Part shown: positions 12,511-22,641 of the stretch, piece by piece | Position numbering within the stretch: position 1 is the stretch's first letter | Layout: every line of letters starts with the position of its first letter | NCBI GenBank assembly: GCA_964020975.1 | Contig: OZ026619.1 | Location: 80,813,832-80,877,831 of the forward strand | Direction of reading: 5' to 3' | Length of the DNA: 64,000 nucleotides | Source: Hermodice carunculata | Lineage: Eukaryota; Annelida; Polychaeta; Eunicida; Amphinomidae | Made by a program: the position numbers and the translations under genes | The notes under the pieces: generated by a model | Databases searched by the model: none | What the model was told of the DNA's origin: nothing | Seen by the model: only the letters and a program-made list of their open reading frames with translations

Positions 12511-12700
12511 CTAAGTTGGAAAGATGGTCAGCAGGGCACGGTACATAGCTATAGTCTCCGGTGGGGGAATAATAACCATCTGTTTTTTTTTTTTAAATCC
12601 AAAATTTAGTTTTGCCACATGTATTCAAAATTTTCAGATATTCTCAGTTGATAGGTTTTTGGATTTTCTTGGTTGTTCACTTAACCCTTCACTACCTGTA

Positions 12701-12937
12701 TTAACCCTTAAAGTGCTGATTTAAGATTGAGTCAACAGCTTTCCTCGGGACACTGCGCGCATTGCACGCAAAGGGTCCTGAGGAAAGCTGTTGACTAAGA
12801 CTACTTTTTGCTTCAGACAAGGCTTGCTGGTATTTGAATGAAAGGTATCTTCATGAGGAGTTTGGCTCTTTTAACCATTATATGTTTAATGGTAATGAGA
12901 AAGCAACTATAGCAGTGATTAGCACTTTAAGGGTTAA
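12701..12937 (+). mobile_element. TTAA element, family C, copy 1
   Basis: Bounded by TTAACCCTTAAAGTGCT and AGCACTTTAAGGGTTAA, an inverted pair of 17 bases including the TTAA site. The hairpin core lies near the left end: GTCAACAGCTTTCCTCGGG, then a CGCGCATTGCACGC loop region, then CCTGAGGAAAGCTGTTGAC. The right half carries TTGCTGGTATTTGAATGAAA and ATTATATGTTTAATGGTAAT. The size (about 237 bp), ends and TTAA site indicate a piggyBac-like miniature element with no coding capacity. Confidence 0.8.
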
Positions 12938-13090
12938 GACTAAGTCAACAACTTTTCCCAGTGAGGGCTGGACACCCAACCCATAACAGAGAAAGCACTT
13001 GACCTGGAGCATGGTATCTTGACTGGTCTCATCCACAATCTGATTCAAATTGTTATTCATTACTGTTGAAGTCCATCAAAAATACTGAAC
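12934..13090 (+). mobile_element. Family A TTAA element, degraded, abutting family C
   Basis: Shares the TTAA at 12934-12937 with the preceding family C element. It carries AAGTCAACAACTTTTCCC, CACCCAACCCATAACAG, AAAGCACTTGACCTGGAG and a TCTTGACTGGTCTCATCCAC segment as in family A. The right terminal repeat is not recognisable. Confidence 0.55.
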
Positions 13091-13129
13091 TATTTAACAT
13101 TTACTCCCAGCTAGATCTGGCCAATTCAA

Positions 13130-13645
13130 GCACATTATGATGATACAAAGTGTTGCAGTAGGCACATTATGTTGATACAAAGTGTAACAGCAGACACATT
13201 ATGATGATACAAAGTGTTGCAAAAGGCACATTATAATGATACAAAGTGTTGCAGTAGGCTCATTATGATGATACAAAGTGTTGCAGTAGGCACATTATGA
13301 TGATACAAAATGTTGCAGTAGGCACATTATGTTGATACAGAGTGTTGCAGTAGGCACATTATGTTGATACAAAGTGTAACAGCAGACACATTATGATGAT
13401 ACAAAGTGTTGCAGCAGACACATTATGATGATACAAAGTGTTGCAAAAGGCACATTATGTTGATACAAAGTGTTGCAGCAGACACATTATGATGATACAA
13501 AGTGTTGCAGCAGACACATTATGATGATACAAAGTGTTGCAAAAGGCACATGATGATGCTACAAAGTGTTGCAGCAGACACATTATGATGATACAAAGTG
13601 TTGCAAAAGGCACATGATGATGATACAAAGTGTTACTGTGGGCAA
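13130..13645 (+). repeat. Satellite array, 32-bp unit
   Basis: About 16 tandem copies of a 32-bp unit built from GGCACATTATGATGATACAA and AGTGTTGCAGTA, with two main variants (GCAGTAGGC and GCAGCAGAC types) that alternate in blocks. The order of variants suggests higher-order duplication within the array. No coding signal. Confidence 0.9.
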
Positions 13646-14193
13646 ATGATCATGATACAATGTTGTGTTTATTGTACTTCCTCACGTACCTGCCTGCTGA
13701 GCAAACCTCCAATGCTATGACTTTGACTGGGTTCCCTCAGGCCATCACTCACAAACATATAAGGTATGTCAGCCAAGTATGAACTGACATGCTCATTAAA
13801 AGTTCAGCTTCTCTCATCATGCTCAAAGTTGCTGACTTGTGCAATAAAACAGTTAATTTTTGCACAATTAACTGTGGTGAATCAATATTTGTGATATATA
13901 GTTTCAATGTTTTTTTCACAGCTGTAAGGCTGTGCAAATTAAATTGTGAGTTTCTTTGGTACAATTTCAACAAAATTGGTGCAGCATTTCTGTATTTTCA
14001 CCATCATTTGTCACAAAAGTGCAAAATATGACCTAATTAACACAAACCAGGCTCATATAACCCTAAAATGACATCTACTTGAAGGCATCAAAAGGGTTAA
14101 AACAGGGCTCTGGAACCAATGCGAACAGTATCTGAGAAACTTGCCATTACTTTTAGCCAAACACAAGTTGGGTTAATGGCGAATGTGCACAAA
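13646..14193. other. Stretch without recognised gene or repeat
   Basis: Open frames of about 75-80 codons on both strands are within chance expectation. No splice-site or repeat support. Confidence 0.45.
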
Positions 14194-14341
14194 GTAAAAC
14201 CTGTCTTCAAAGACCACCACAAGAGATGACTGATTTGTGATCTCTCAAGGGAGGGTGGCCTGTCATTGGGAGTATAAATAACATGAACAATACCAGGGAA
14301 GCATTCTGAGAGGGCGATCTTTCAAGACAGGGCCCAATGTG
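14194..14341 (+). mobile_element. TA-type miniature element, family T, degraded
   Basis: Starts with AAAACCTGTCTTCAAAGACC and ends with GATCTTTCAAGACAGGGCCC, inverted versions of each other. An internal TGATCTCTCAAGGGAGG and GGGAGTATAAATAACATGAA block matches copies at 19.1 and 27.2 kb. Confidence 0.6.
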
Positions 14342-14499
14342 TGACAAATACTATCAAATTGCCACCCTTGTCACCAGTTGCTCATAGTAATAGACTCCTG
14401 CATTAAATGCTCCATTTTCAAAGTCCAATAATAGTGGCGATAATGCTTCCAATGTATGGCTCACTGTAAACAATGATGGCCAGACACTCAGTCCTTCTA

Positions 14500-14747
14500 T
14501 TAACTCTTGCATCACAACATTTTGGCCCGAGCCAACAGCTTTCCTTGGCACGGTTTGGTCGCAATGCACCCAAAGTGCACTGCGGAAAGCTGTTTACCTG
14601 GGTTATTATCTTGTATGTGACTACCGGCATGCTGGTACTTGATTAAAATGTTTTTTAACATGAAACATGAATCTTATACTCTTGTAATTCAGAGCAGTTC
14701 ATTTTGGGTACTTCGACTTCAGCCACAGTTGGGACTGACTGAGTTAA
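14500..14747 (-). mobile_element. TTAA element, family B, reverse orientation
   Basis: Runs from TTAACTCTTGCATCACAAC to GACTGAGTTAA. The core hairpin is GCCAACAGCTTTCCTTGGC, then CGCAATGCACCCAAAGTGC, then GGAAAGCTGTTTAC. It is followed by ACCGGCATGCTGGTACTTG and AATTCAGAGCAGTTC, the family B outer segment in reverse. Diverged, so probably older than the copies at 19.4 and 40.3 kb. Confidence 0.65.
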
Positions 14748-14949
14748 CAGAATGGCCACATCAGACCACAGATGAACTCTTCAGTGCAGTGAGACTTCCC
14801 TGTGCAGCCCATCTAACTGTCATTGCTTTCTATCTAATATGCCACATGAGGGTTTTTTTTTTAAAATATCATTTGACTTTGACTCATCAGCTTTCCCTGG
14901 CAAACACTGCATGCATTGCATCCAGGGTATACGGAGGAAACTGGACCAA

Positions 14950-15394
14950 CAGTACTGTGGCCATACATGTATTCACAAAAAAAATTTTGTTCTGATTCTG
15001 AAGTTAGGATCCAAATTGAAATACTTGTTTGATCCTAAATTACTTAGTCCTGGATCCAATAGGGTGTTAACAATTCTAGTGTGAATCAATTTTTGTTTCT
15101 ATAGTTATTTCACAAAATTTACAATTAACACTTGCGGATTAGAGCTTAATCTTAATTTGATCCAGATTTAAAGATAAAATGCTGGATCAAACCAAGATTA
15201 ATTTAATAAAATAGAAATGTAAAACACATAATTAACCTTATAGCTCAGACCATAAATAGGTTAATCCTGGAAATTTTGGTCAAATATTAGGCCAAAGATT
15301 AATTACATGTAGTTTGGGGTCAAAAGCATATCAATTTAACTTTAGGATCATATTCAGGATCAGATCAAATTCTTTGTGAATACAACCACTGTTA
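14950..15394. mobile_element. Terminal-inverted-repeat element of about 445 bp, separate family
   Basis: The left end (TGTATTCACAAAAAAAATTT, then TTCTGATTCTGAAGTTAGG) is the inverted complement of the right end (ATATTCAGGATCAGATCAAA, then TTCTTTGTGAATACAACCAC) over about 45 bp with mismatches. The interior repeats GGATC-containing words (TAGGATCCAAATTG, CCTGGATCC, TTGATCCAG). No coding frame is visible, so it is a non-autonomous DNA element. The target site is not clear. Confidence 0.5.
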
Positions 15395-15470
15395 GTTGAT
15401 TCAGACTTTTATGCTCAAATCAGTCAGACGTAACTTACAGTCAGCTTTACTCTTTCAATAAAATTCCATG

Positions 15471-15722
15471 TTAACTCATTCCATACTATGGTGACAGGAA
15501 TTGGTCAGTGGTTCCAGCACTGCCTGGCAAATCATGCTGCAGCTGCCCTTGTGGCAGTGGCAGCATAACTTGTCAGGCAGTGCCAGAACCACTGAGTCAA
15601 GACTATAGGCATGTTGGTACTTGAATGAAAGCTCTTTTCAGGTAGAGAATTTAAATATGCAATTGCCGTCTTAAATCTAGGTAAATATATGAAAAAATCA
15701 GGGACTGGCATGGAATGAGTTA
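15471..15722 (+). mobile_element. TTAA element, family D, copy 1
   Basis: Ends TTAACTCATTCCATACTA and TGGCATGGAATGAGTTAA are inverted. The large internal hairpin differs from families A to C: left arm CAGTGGTTCCAGCACTGCC then TGGCAAATCATGCTGCAGC; right arm GCAGCATAACTTGTCAGGC then AGTGCCAGAACCACTG. The right segment holds GCATGTTGGTACTTGAATGA, shared with family B. Non-coding. Confidence 0.8.
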
Positions 15723-15887
15723 ATAGAAACCATCTTTTGCTCATAGCTGTAAATAAGCCTATCACAAATGCATGTCCCATGTCAACAGCTTTCCTTGGCA
15801 TGGGTTCGGCACAATGAACCGAACTTGCACTAAGGACAGCTGTTGACTATTATTCTGACCAGGAAAGGGCAACAAGGTAAAGGGTTA
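15719..15887 (-). mobile_element. TTAA element related to family A, sharing the TTAA of family D
   Basis: Begins at the last TTAA of the family D element and ends AAAGGGTTAA. Core hairpin GTCAACAGCTTTCCTTGGC then TGGGTTCGGCACAATGAACC; opposite arm GGACAGCTGTTGAC. The terminus TATTATTCTGACCAGGAAAG is a variant also seen at 47.7 kb and resembles the 53-bp satellite unit. Confidence 0.6.
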
Positions 15888-16305
15888 ACGATGCATTTCT
15901 GCTTATGACAAAAAAGTCGCAGACAATATTTACATTAGTGGCTCTGTGATAATTTTCAAAGGGAAAATGTTGGATGCTGATTTATCAATTAGCAATGGGT
16001 TCCTGGGGGCTATGATCCCAGACTGGCTGCCACTAAGAATACTGCTCTTGTCAGAACAATGCACTTCATACACTGTGTGCTACCTGAGATTCATTTTAAT
16101 TTAATTTTTTATAGGACACCTAGCCAAACGCACATCATAATCCCAGTCTTTCAAGGTTCCAAAAGCCAAAAGATTTATTTTTGCTTCACAGTGAAGGACT
16201 TGGAGTGTTATAGCACTTTTGTCAAGAAAATTTGCCATACTCACACAGGAAAATAACTTTATTTACACAAGAATTTTGTTGCCCATGAAGGGCCCGAAGT
16301 TGACA
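15888..16305. other. Stretch without recognised gene
   Basis: No repeat family. On the minus strand an AATAAA lies near 16255 just below the CpG-containing patch, but no coding exon next to it can be defended. Confidence 0.4.
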
Positions 16306-16423
16306 AGTTCGCGCCTTTTTGGCTATCAAGCGGGCTCTGGGTCTTGACGTCATGGAAGGGACTCTATGTGACATGATGGCAGATAGCGATAGAGAAAGCA
16401 TGAGCGGTATCAACAGAGAATGA
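16306..16423 (+). promoter_or_regulatory. Candidate promoter and first coding exon
   Basis: A patch with several CpGs in an otherwise CpG-poor window. It contains TTCGCGCC (16308-16315), an E2F-like site, and the perfect palindrome TGACGTCA (16345-16352), a cAMP-response element. Two in-frame ATGs follow at 16373 and 16376 (MMADSDRESMSGINRE, then a stop at 16421). A GT at 16407, after the codons for MMADSDRESMS plus one base, could be a splice donor, but GTATCA is a weak match. No TATA box is visible. Calling this a first exon rests on motif density alone, and no downstream plus-strand exon was identified. Confidence 0.3.
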
Positions 16424-16565
16424 GCTGGATCTCACTTTTCCCTGCTTTCTTTTCCGAAAAGAGACTTACTGAGGATGAGCGGGGAGATGTAGGATTAGGA
16501 AGGGAGAAGGACAGTGAAATCCGGCTTTACTGGAATGAGCCATGGGTTGCAACAAAGCTGGTCTT

Positions 16566-16753
16566 TGCCAGTTCAACCACAGGTGCTTGTACAGTTCAGC
16601 TAGTACAGTCAAAAAGAGTACTATGTCCATCGGACCTAACCCCCTTCATTGACTGTAGGGAGTAGTCAATGATGGGGGTTAGGTCTTATGGGCACAGTAC
16701 TCTTCTTGACTATATAAGCTGAATGCTACAAGCACCTGTGCGGGCAACTGGGA
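16566..16753. mobile_element. Long fold-back (hairpin) element
   Basis: A nearly full-length inverted repeat. The left arm from TTGCCAGTTCAACCACAGG through AGAGTACTATGTCCAT to CCCCCTTCATTGACT pairs with AGTCAATGATGGGGGTTAGG through GGGCACAGTACTCTTCTTGA to ACCTGTGCGGGCAACTGG. The loop is about 9 bases around 16660. The arms of about 85-90 bp are imperfect but clear. No copies were seen elsewhere in the window. It could be a single-hairpin miniature element or a source of hairpin RNA. It starts about 140 bp after the candidate promoter. Confidence 0.75.
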
Positions 16754-17333
16754 ATGAGTCTGTGCCCAGCACTGATCATAGCTGCCACGGAAGGTGACCG
16801 AAGCTGGCTCTTGGGAAGTTTAGACTGGCAAGGGATGCTTTTCAAAGTTATTGTGCGAAAATTCCTGTATAAGTGACTGGTTGAAGTTTATGTTTGTGAG
16901 TACTGCCAGATATAGCCTGTAATAATTAAGGCAGGCCATTTATTCTATCAGTGACATGCTGTCTTGTGTGCAGTTCTGGTCTTTGTTCAGTGACGTCTAC
17001 CCTGTTTTTGCCATACAGTGCTTTATTTCCTCCAATTTTATAGGCAAAAGGCATTAATCTAGGGCTATGTCCTGTTCCCAATCATTTCTTTGCAATCAAA
17101 AATGTTTAAACCAAGAAGGCAGGCCATCTTGCGCGGTTGCCAATACCAGCAGTATATGCTGCACGCTAAAACAGGCAAAACAGTTGTACCTCCCGTTGTG
17201 TGTATTCAAGCTGTGGTCAAGTGTTTGTGTATTCCCCTATCTTTTGAAGTTTGCAGCATGCTGTAGTAGACCTTATTAATCCATTTGGGCATGCACCGGC
17301 CTTACAGATGCTTTTCCATGCAACTCTTCACCT
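16754..17333. other. Stretch without recognised gene or repeat
   Basis: Slightly more balanced composition than the window average. No frame with splice-site support. Confidence 0.4.
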
Positions 17334-18346
17334 TCATGTATCCCAGGCTTTGTTTTTAATCAGTGAATAGAATAAAACTAAAAGCTTGCTGCACATAGGC
17401 CTAAGATTTCCAATTGAACTGGTTTGTCTGTGGTGTCTCGGACTCTGGTCTCTGTATGCTTGATCCGTCAGCTGTGTTTTGGGGTTAGAATTAGACGTGA
17501 CTGTATTGTCGTTTCGAGGCTTTGTAGGCATAGACATAGACAACTTTTATTTATACTCGATCTTAAAAACAGAAACACTAGTGCCGTGGGCTGTTAAAAC
17601 TTCATTGTGATTATACACAGTGCCATGAGTCATGATGAGAAATGAATAAGATGCAATGAGACACGAGACAATATATATATATGTAAAATATGTTGTGACT
17701 GTTGCAGGTACAGCATTGTTTAGCAGCTTTGGTATCTTTGGCAGTCCCATTTCTATCATGTTTTGAATCTTCTTGTCAAACAAATCATCTGTAAAATGAG
17801 CGAACCAGAACACACAAACTGTTCGATACTGCAAAGTCTCTCTAGGTAGTACGGACTTGCCATTGCCACAAAGCCCTTTGTCTTGCATCCTTTGGAAAGG
17901 TAAATGACTAAATCCTTTGCTATTGTTGTTGCTGCAGTTTCCCCCACAGCATTGGTTCACCAAGGTGGATGAGTTCAAACTGGACAAGCCGGAACAGTTT
18001 CCCATTTGCATCCCCATTTTAATCCAGTAAGCCATGAGCACACTGACGTTCACTGCTGTGAGTCAATGTCCACAGTCAGAGTTGGTGAAGAAGCTCCCTT
18101 CTGTGACATCCCAGACCCAGATGGTCAAAATGTGATGGAGATTAGCGATGCTTGATGAGAGCGGCCACCAAGTTATAGCCAATTCCGTGGATAAAATAGT
18201 CAATAAAGTATATATAGCGTCATCGCAAAGGCAACTTTCTTCACAAAAGTGGTATAACAATTCACCTAGTTTACTTTGCATAAAAAAATAAAGTACTTGG
18301 CAAAGTGAAAATTCAAAACATACATCCAGTATGCCTTCTGCTTACC
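17334..18346 (-). pseudogene. Long single reading frame with two interruptions, unknown product
   Basis: One minus-strand frame stays open for about 1 kb with only two interruptions, where about 20 stops would be expected in this AT-rich sequence. The longest open part is 168 codons. Features seen: an early part with FCEESCLCDDAIYTL; a cysteine/asparagine cluster (VNQCCGGNCSNNNSKG); a basic helix-like segment (FDKKIQNMIEMGLPKIPKLL); a hydrophobic segment that could span a membrane (YFTYIYIVSCLIASYSFLIM), partly encoded by a TA-rich run; and a hydrophilic part (NTVTSNSNPKTQLTDQAY). I do not recognise a family. It may be a decaying gene or an exon whose assembled sequence has errors. The hydrophobic segment may be low-complexity coincidence. 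Confidence 0.35.
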
Positions 18347-18468
18347 AAATGGCTGCTGCATTGTGCATTTTTCATGGTCTAAGTTTCAAGTTTGCAACTA
18401 TACAGGTCCAGTATCTGTCACATCATGATGATAAATCTTCCTGATCACTTATACCCCACCACCCTAAC

Positions 18469-18540
18469 TTAACCCTTTCCCTCTTGAATTGAGACTGGGT
18501 CAACAATCACTAATTGCTGGTTTGGGGGTAAAGGAGTTGA
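18469..18540 (+). mobile_element. Family A TTAA element, internally deleted
   Basis: TTAACCCTTTCCCTCTTGAA, then GAGACTGGGTCAACA, then after only about 30 bases TTTGGGGGTAAAGGAGTTGA. Left end and core start are present, most of the interior is missing. About 72 bp. Confidence 0.55.
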
Positions 18541-18627
18541 TTACTATGATACCCTGCCCAAGCGTTCAGCAGCACGTCACAAAATAGTCAGCTCTGGCTT
18601 TAATTCTAAGCAAAATCCTGATCCATG

Positions 18628-18811
18628 TACGGTGAAACCTGTTTTGAAAGACTGCCCTTATGGCAAGCCAAAAAGTGGTCCCATAAAGCAGGTGGTTGCT
18701 CAATGGAGGTGCATTAACATAGGAAAGATAGCAAAAGGGACTTTGAAAATATGGTCTTAAAAGGCAGGTGGTCTTTCATTACAGTGGTCTTTCAAAACAG
18801 GTTCCACTGTA
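18628..18811. mobile_element. TA-flanked miniature element, family T
   Basis: TA followed by CGGTGAAACCTGTTTTGAAA on the left, and TTTCAAAACAGGTTCCACTG followed by TA on the right: inverted ends of about 24 bp. Internal words GTGGTCCCATAAAGCAGGTG and GCAGGTGGTCTTTCATTACA repeat the end motif. TA duplication and CAGT-type ends fit Tc1/mariner-like miniature elements. Confidence 0.8.
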
Positions 18812-19114
18812 CCACTATCTGATTATTATATAAGGTGAAAGTAATTTGGAGATTTACATGTACATGTATATCAACTGTTGTGACCAAATTTTTTAGGTAT
18901 CGTTAAGAAAATACCAAACTTCAAGTTTTGACTGAATTTTTCTAGTAATGTAACTTGAAAATCACAGGTATTAAAGTAGGAATCCCTCCTTGCTTTACAT
19001 TTCAAGCTCTGTGTTGTTTCCTGAACTAGGTCTGTTTGACAGGCAAGTACATGTACCATAATGATACCAGCATAACATTCTGCAAACATTTGGCATATCC
19101 ATCAGAAGTGTAAA

Positions 19115-19305
19115 TACAATGAAACCAGCCTTGCATGACCACCCCAAGAGACGACCACACTGTGGTCTCTCAAGACAGGTGGTCTTTCATAGGAGGTATA
19201 AATAAGACAAAAAGGACCAAACAGACTACATGTATCCTCAAAAGACAAGTCTTTCAATAACAGGTGGTCTCATTGGAATGGTCTTTCGACAAAGGATTAA
19301 CTGTA
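19115..19305. mobile_element. TA-flanked miniature element, family T
   Basis: TACAATGAAACCAGCC at the left and GGTCTTTCGACAAAGG then ATTAACTGTA at the right. The interior has GTGGTCTCTCAAGACAGGTG and GAGGTATAAATAAGACAAAA, shared with copies at 14.2 and 27.2 kb. The ends are diverged. Confidence 0.7.
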
Positions 19306-19410
19306 TAAAATGCCTGGCTCAGTGAAAATGCACAGGGCTCTGAAATACATGTGTACACGTACTCCAAACTTTTCCTGTGTTGCACAAACAGCAGTCTGTC
19401 ACACACACTG

Positions 19411-19649
19411 TCAACTCTTTCAGTGCCAATCACAACTGAAGTCGATCTACTTAAGTCAAACTTGTCTGATTGATCATAAGAATCCCAGATTCTCATTCTT
19501 CGTAAAAAGACCTTTTATTCAAGTACCAGTATGCCTCTAGTTCCAGTGAGAATACCCCAGGTCAACAGCTTTTCTCGGCACGCATTGGGTGCAATGCGTG
19601 CCAAGAAAAGCTGTTGACTCAGTTCAAAATTTGGCACTGAATGAGTTAA
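19411..19649 (+). mobile_element. TTAA element, family B, well preserved
   Basis: Left end CAACTCTTTCAGTGCCAATC, right end TTGGCACTGAATGAGTTAA. Segments in order: GAAGTCGATCTACTTAAGTC, AAGAATCCCAGATTC, TCAAGTACCAGTATGCCTC, then the hairpin GTCAACAGCTTTTCTCGGC / GCCAAGAAAAGCTGTTGAC around GCATTGGGTGCAATGC. The hairpin arms of about 30 bp are almost perfect, which suggests a fairly young copy. Confidence 0.85.
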
Positions 19650-20924
19650 ATTTCATGCAGTCATATCTCCTTATAATCTTCTCCCTGCAAAATGTGTCAC
19701 ATGTTTGAATATGTCACAATCCATGAGTCAATACCAATGGAAGTTGACTTCATGTTCCTCAAAGCTGTGTCATTAAGTGAATTGTCAGACATCTTCGTGC
19801 CCTTATAATGAGGTTTCATTGTATAAGACTGGCATCTCAAAGCCCAGTTTCTTTGCCGCTTTCCCCTGTAACAACCTAACAAGATATTTCTTTACACACA
19901 TTATAAAATTTGAAATAGAAACCCTTGTTACTCAAATGTTAATGCCCTGAGGCACCCCGGACAAATTAACACAAATGTTAATACCTTTATCTTCAGTGAA
20001 TCCTCGAAGATCTGCCTGTCTTTGTGGCTTCATTTAAAAGCTGCAGAGTCCCTGTTAGGTGGGATGGTTATTTGTAGGGCCTTAACAGTCCTATAATCAA
20101 GTCTTCCTTCATGGAATCTTTTTACTTTGCAAAATCCCTAATCAATACGACTGTAACTACCCATACAAATTGAAATCCTCTGAAATTCCCAGACAATCAG
20201 CCTTTTTTTTCCTGGCTCTCTGTCTCTCCAAACATGTGAGGATTACCATAGCTTTGTTTTTGCTTCGATTTTCATATGTGCACTCACAAGGAAACGCTGA
20301 ACTGAAAGGTCAAAATCATTTTTAGGGCATTACAAATCTGATTCATTTCTCTGAAACTGTATCTAGCTAACGTTGATGCATCAGCAGAGACTACAGCTTA
20401 TGGGACTATTAAATAGCACGTGTAACAATTTTTTTTTCTTCAAGAGGTCCCAGCTATCCCTTCTGTGTTTGCCCATAGTTTACAACATGATTGTCACATG
20501 CAAACATGACAGATAGCCAAGATTACAGGTAAACATGTAGACATACCACAGACTTTGAATCTAAATGACTTGAATGACAATGTGTAAAGATTGGATGTTG
20601 TGATATTGGACCCAGTCAGACATTATATTTTACTTTTCAAGTGAAAAAAAAGTTCATTTACAAGATAACGAATTGTGTATCCAGAATTCATAATCAGCTG
20701 TTCATGGGCTGGGAGGGGGGTTTATGGTATTTTCATGACAGGTTAAGACTATAAGATGATTTCTCTAACGATCTGTTGCTCAAACTATCAACCAAAAAAA
20801 AAAAAAGAAAGAAAGCCCAGATGTCACGTGCTCAACTGTTTTTAATTCTAGTTTCCAGAAATCATATTTCAATGAGAACTGTATCTGCATAACCCTCAAT
20901 ATTTGTCCCAAGTCCTTTACATGA
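19650..20924. other. Stretch without recognised gene
   Basis: T- and A-runs near 20207, 20430 and 20793. No repeat family shared with the rest of the window and no supported coding frame. Confidence 0.45.
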
Positions 20925-21368
20925 CTATAGCCATAGCTGCCTACCATAATAACTTGTCCCAGGTCATTCATTATAGCTGCCTACCATGATAACTTGTCCC
21001 AGGTCATTCATTATAGCTGCCTACCATGATAACATGTCCCAGGTCATTCATTATAGCTGCCTACCATGATAACTTGTCCCAGGTCATCCATTATAGCTGC
21101 CTACCATGATAACTTGTCCCAGGTCATCCATTATAGCTGCCTACCATGATAACTTGTCCCAGGTCATTCATTATAGCTGCCTACCATGATAACTTGTCCC
21201 AGGTCATCCATTATAGCTGCCTACCATGATAACTTGTCCCAGGTCATTAACTATAGCTGCCTACCATGATAACTTGTCCCAGGTCATTCATCACAACTGC
21301 CTACCATGATAGCTTGTCCCAGGTCATTCATTATGGCTTCCTGCCATGATAAATTGTCCCAGGTCAAC
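20925..21368 (+). repeat. Satellite array, 40-bp unit
   Basis: Eleven tandem copies of a 40-bp unit, TTATAGCTGCCTACCATGAT then AACTTGTCCCAGGTCATTCA, spaced exactly 40 bp from 20961 to 21361 with few substitutions. The last unit runs into CAGGTCAACAACTTTCCTTG then TATGGGTTGGGCAC, one arm of the family A core. The unit's CCCAGGTCA resembles the CCCAGGTCAACAG flank of that core. Confidence 0.95.
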
Positions 21369-22410
21369 AACTTTCCTTGTATGGGTTGGGCACTTCAGCT
21401 TGCCTTGATTGGAGAAATGTTGCCCAAACCATCCTGAAGACTGTTGATGCTCATATCAACCAGCAAAAAAAGTCAATAAATATGCCATGGAGTGTCACGC
21501 CCCATTTCCATTTCATGGGATTTGTAAATTGGAAAAACCATTTTCCAGGAATACTGAATGCAGTGGAACTTATTTGCACTGAAACATAATCAGCCTTTTT
21601 TTTCTGACATTGTGGCAGAAAGGATGTTATAATAAGCTCTTTACTCTACATCACTCCCACACTTCACTTGTCAGCCTGGGGGATCGAGGTTGTTCCTGAA
21701 TTTTCCAAGGGTTGACTTTTCTCCACACGAAACCCAACTTTTGTGTCTATGGCTGCCCTGCCAGTAACCGAGGCATGACGCACCACATTACCCGAGAAAT
21801 GTTGACATCTGAATGAAGGCTACTCTGATGAGCATTTTCCATATGCAAACCCTGTTAAATCCCACATAAATGAAAAGAGAAAAGCTGTCATCAGAAATGA
21901 TGTATGAGTTACACAATTTATGGGTCACAGGCATTGGTACTTCCTTCAAGTTTTGCATAAAAAAATAAAAGCTTTCATATGATTTTCCTGATGCTTTGAT
22001 GACGAAAAAAAAAATCACCACAACAGCAAAAGAACCACTGAAAAAGCTTGCATGGGTTAGGAACTGAAGACCCTGAAGTCCTTGCAATACGCTTCAACCA
22101 CATTACGCGGTGTGCCACTATGTTTATAATTATACCATATACCGCGTGTAATCCTATGTCATTCAAGGGCAACCTATTCCAAATATTTCCACAGAAATAT
22201 GCTGCTATGCTTTCACTGGAGAAAATAATCAGATGTCTAATTAGTCATTTGCCTCAGTAGAAGAGGAAGTACATGTGTATTTCAAGACATCACCTTTTGC
22301 TTCTGTCAAAATAGATTTTTTTTTTTTATGTTACACGCTTGCAGTTGCTGTTGGATGATGGAATAATTGGGTGGTCTTATAAAGTATCTCCAGAACCTGT
22401 ACACTATTTC
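21369..22410. other. Stretch without recognised gene
   Basis: Apart from the hairpin-arm remnant at 21361-21393, nothing recognisable. A-run near 22003 and T-run near 22315. Confidence 0.45.
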
Positions 22411-22641
22411 TTAACTCATTCGACTCCAAAGAAATATCGTCCCGTAAATTTACCAGGAATTACATACTACATTTGCGTTCCTCATAAAATGATCATTCCT
22501 TTAGCTGCATATATCAGATGTCGATTTTGTCGTGGCTTTTGCATTGCCTCGACACTTATCCTCAACAGTTGGGGCACCATTTGCCAGGCAATGCCAAACT
22601 GTTGGTAGTGGCTTGTGGTACCTTAGGGTAGACAGGGTTAA
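22411..22641 (+). mobile_element. TTAA element, family E (related to D)
   Basis: Starts TTAACTCATTCGACTCC and ends AGACAGGGTTAA. Core: CGTGGCTTTTGCATTGCC, then a short inverted pair CAACAGTTGG, then GCCAGGCAATGCCAAAC. TTGCGTTCCTCATAAAATGA before the core is shared with 23855-24174. The terminal repeats are not well matched, so the right limit is less sure. Confidence 0.5.

Noticed and set aside
16420-16665. Plus frame of 81 codons starting MSWISLFPAFF
   Set aside because: About half of it is the left arm of the fold-back element at 16566-16753, and no splice sites or homology support it.
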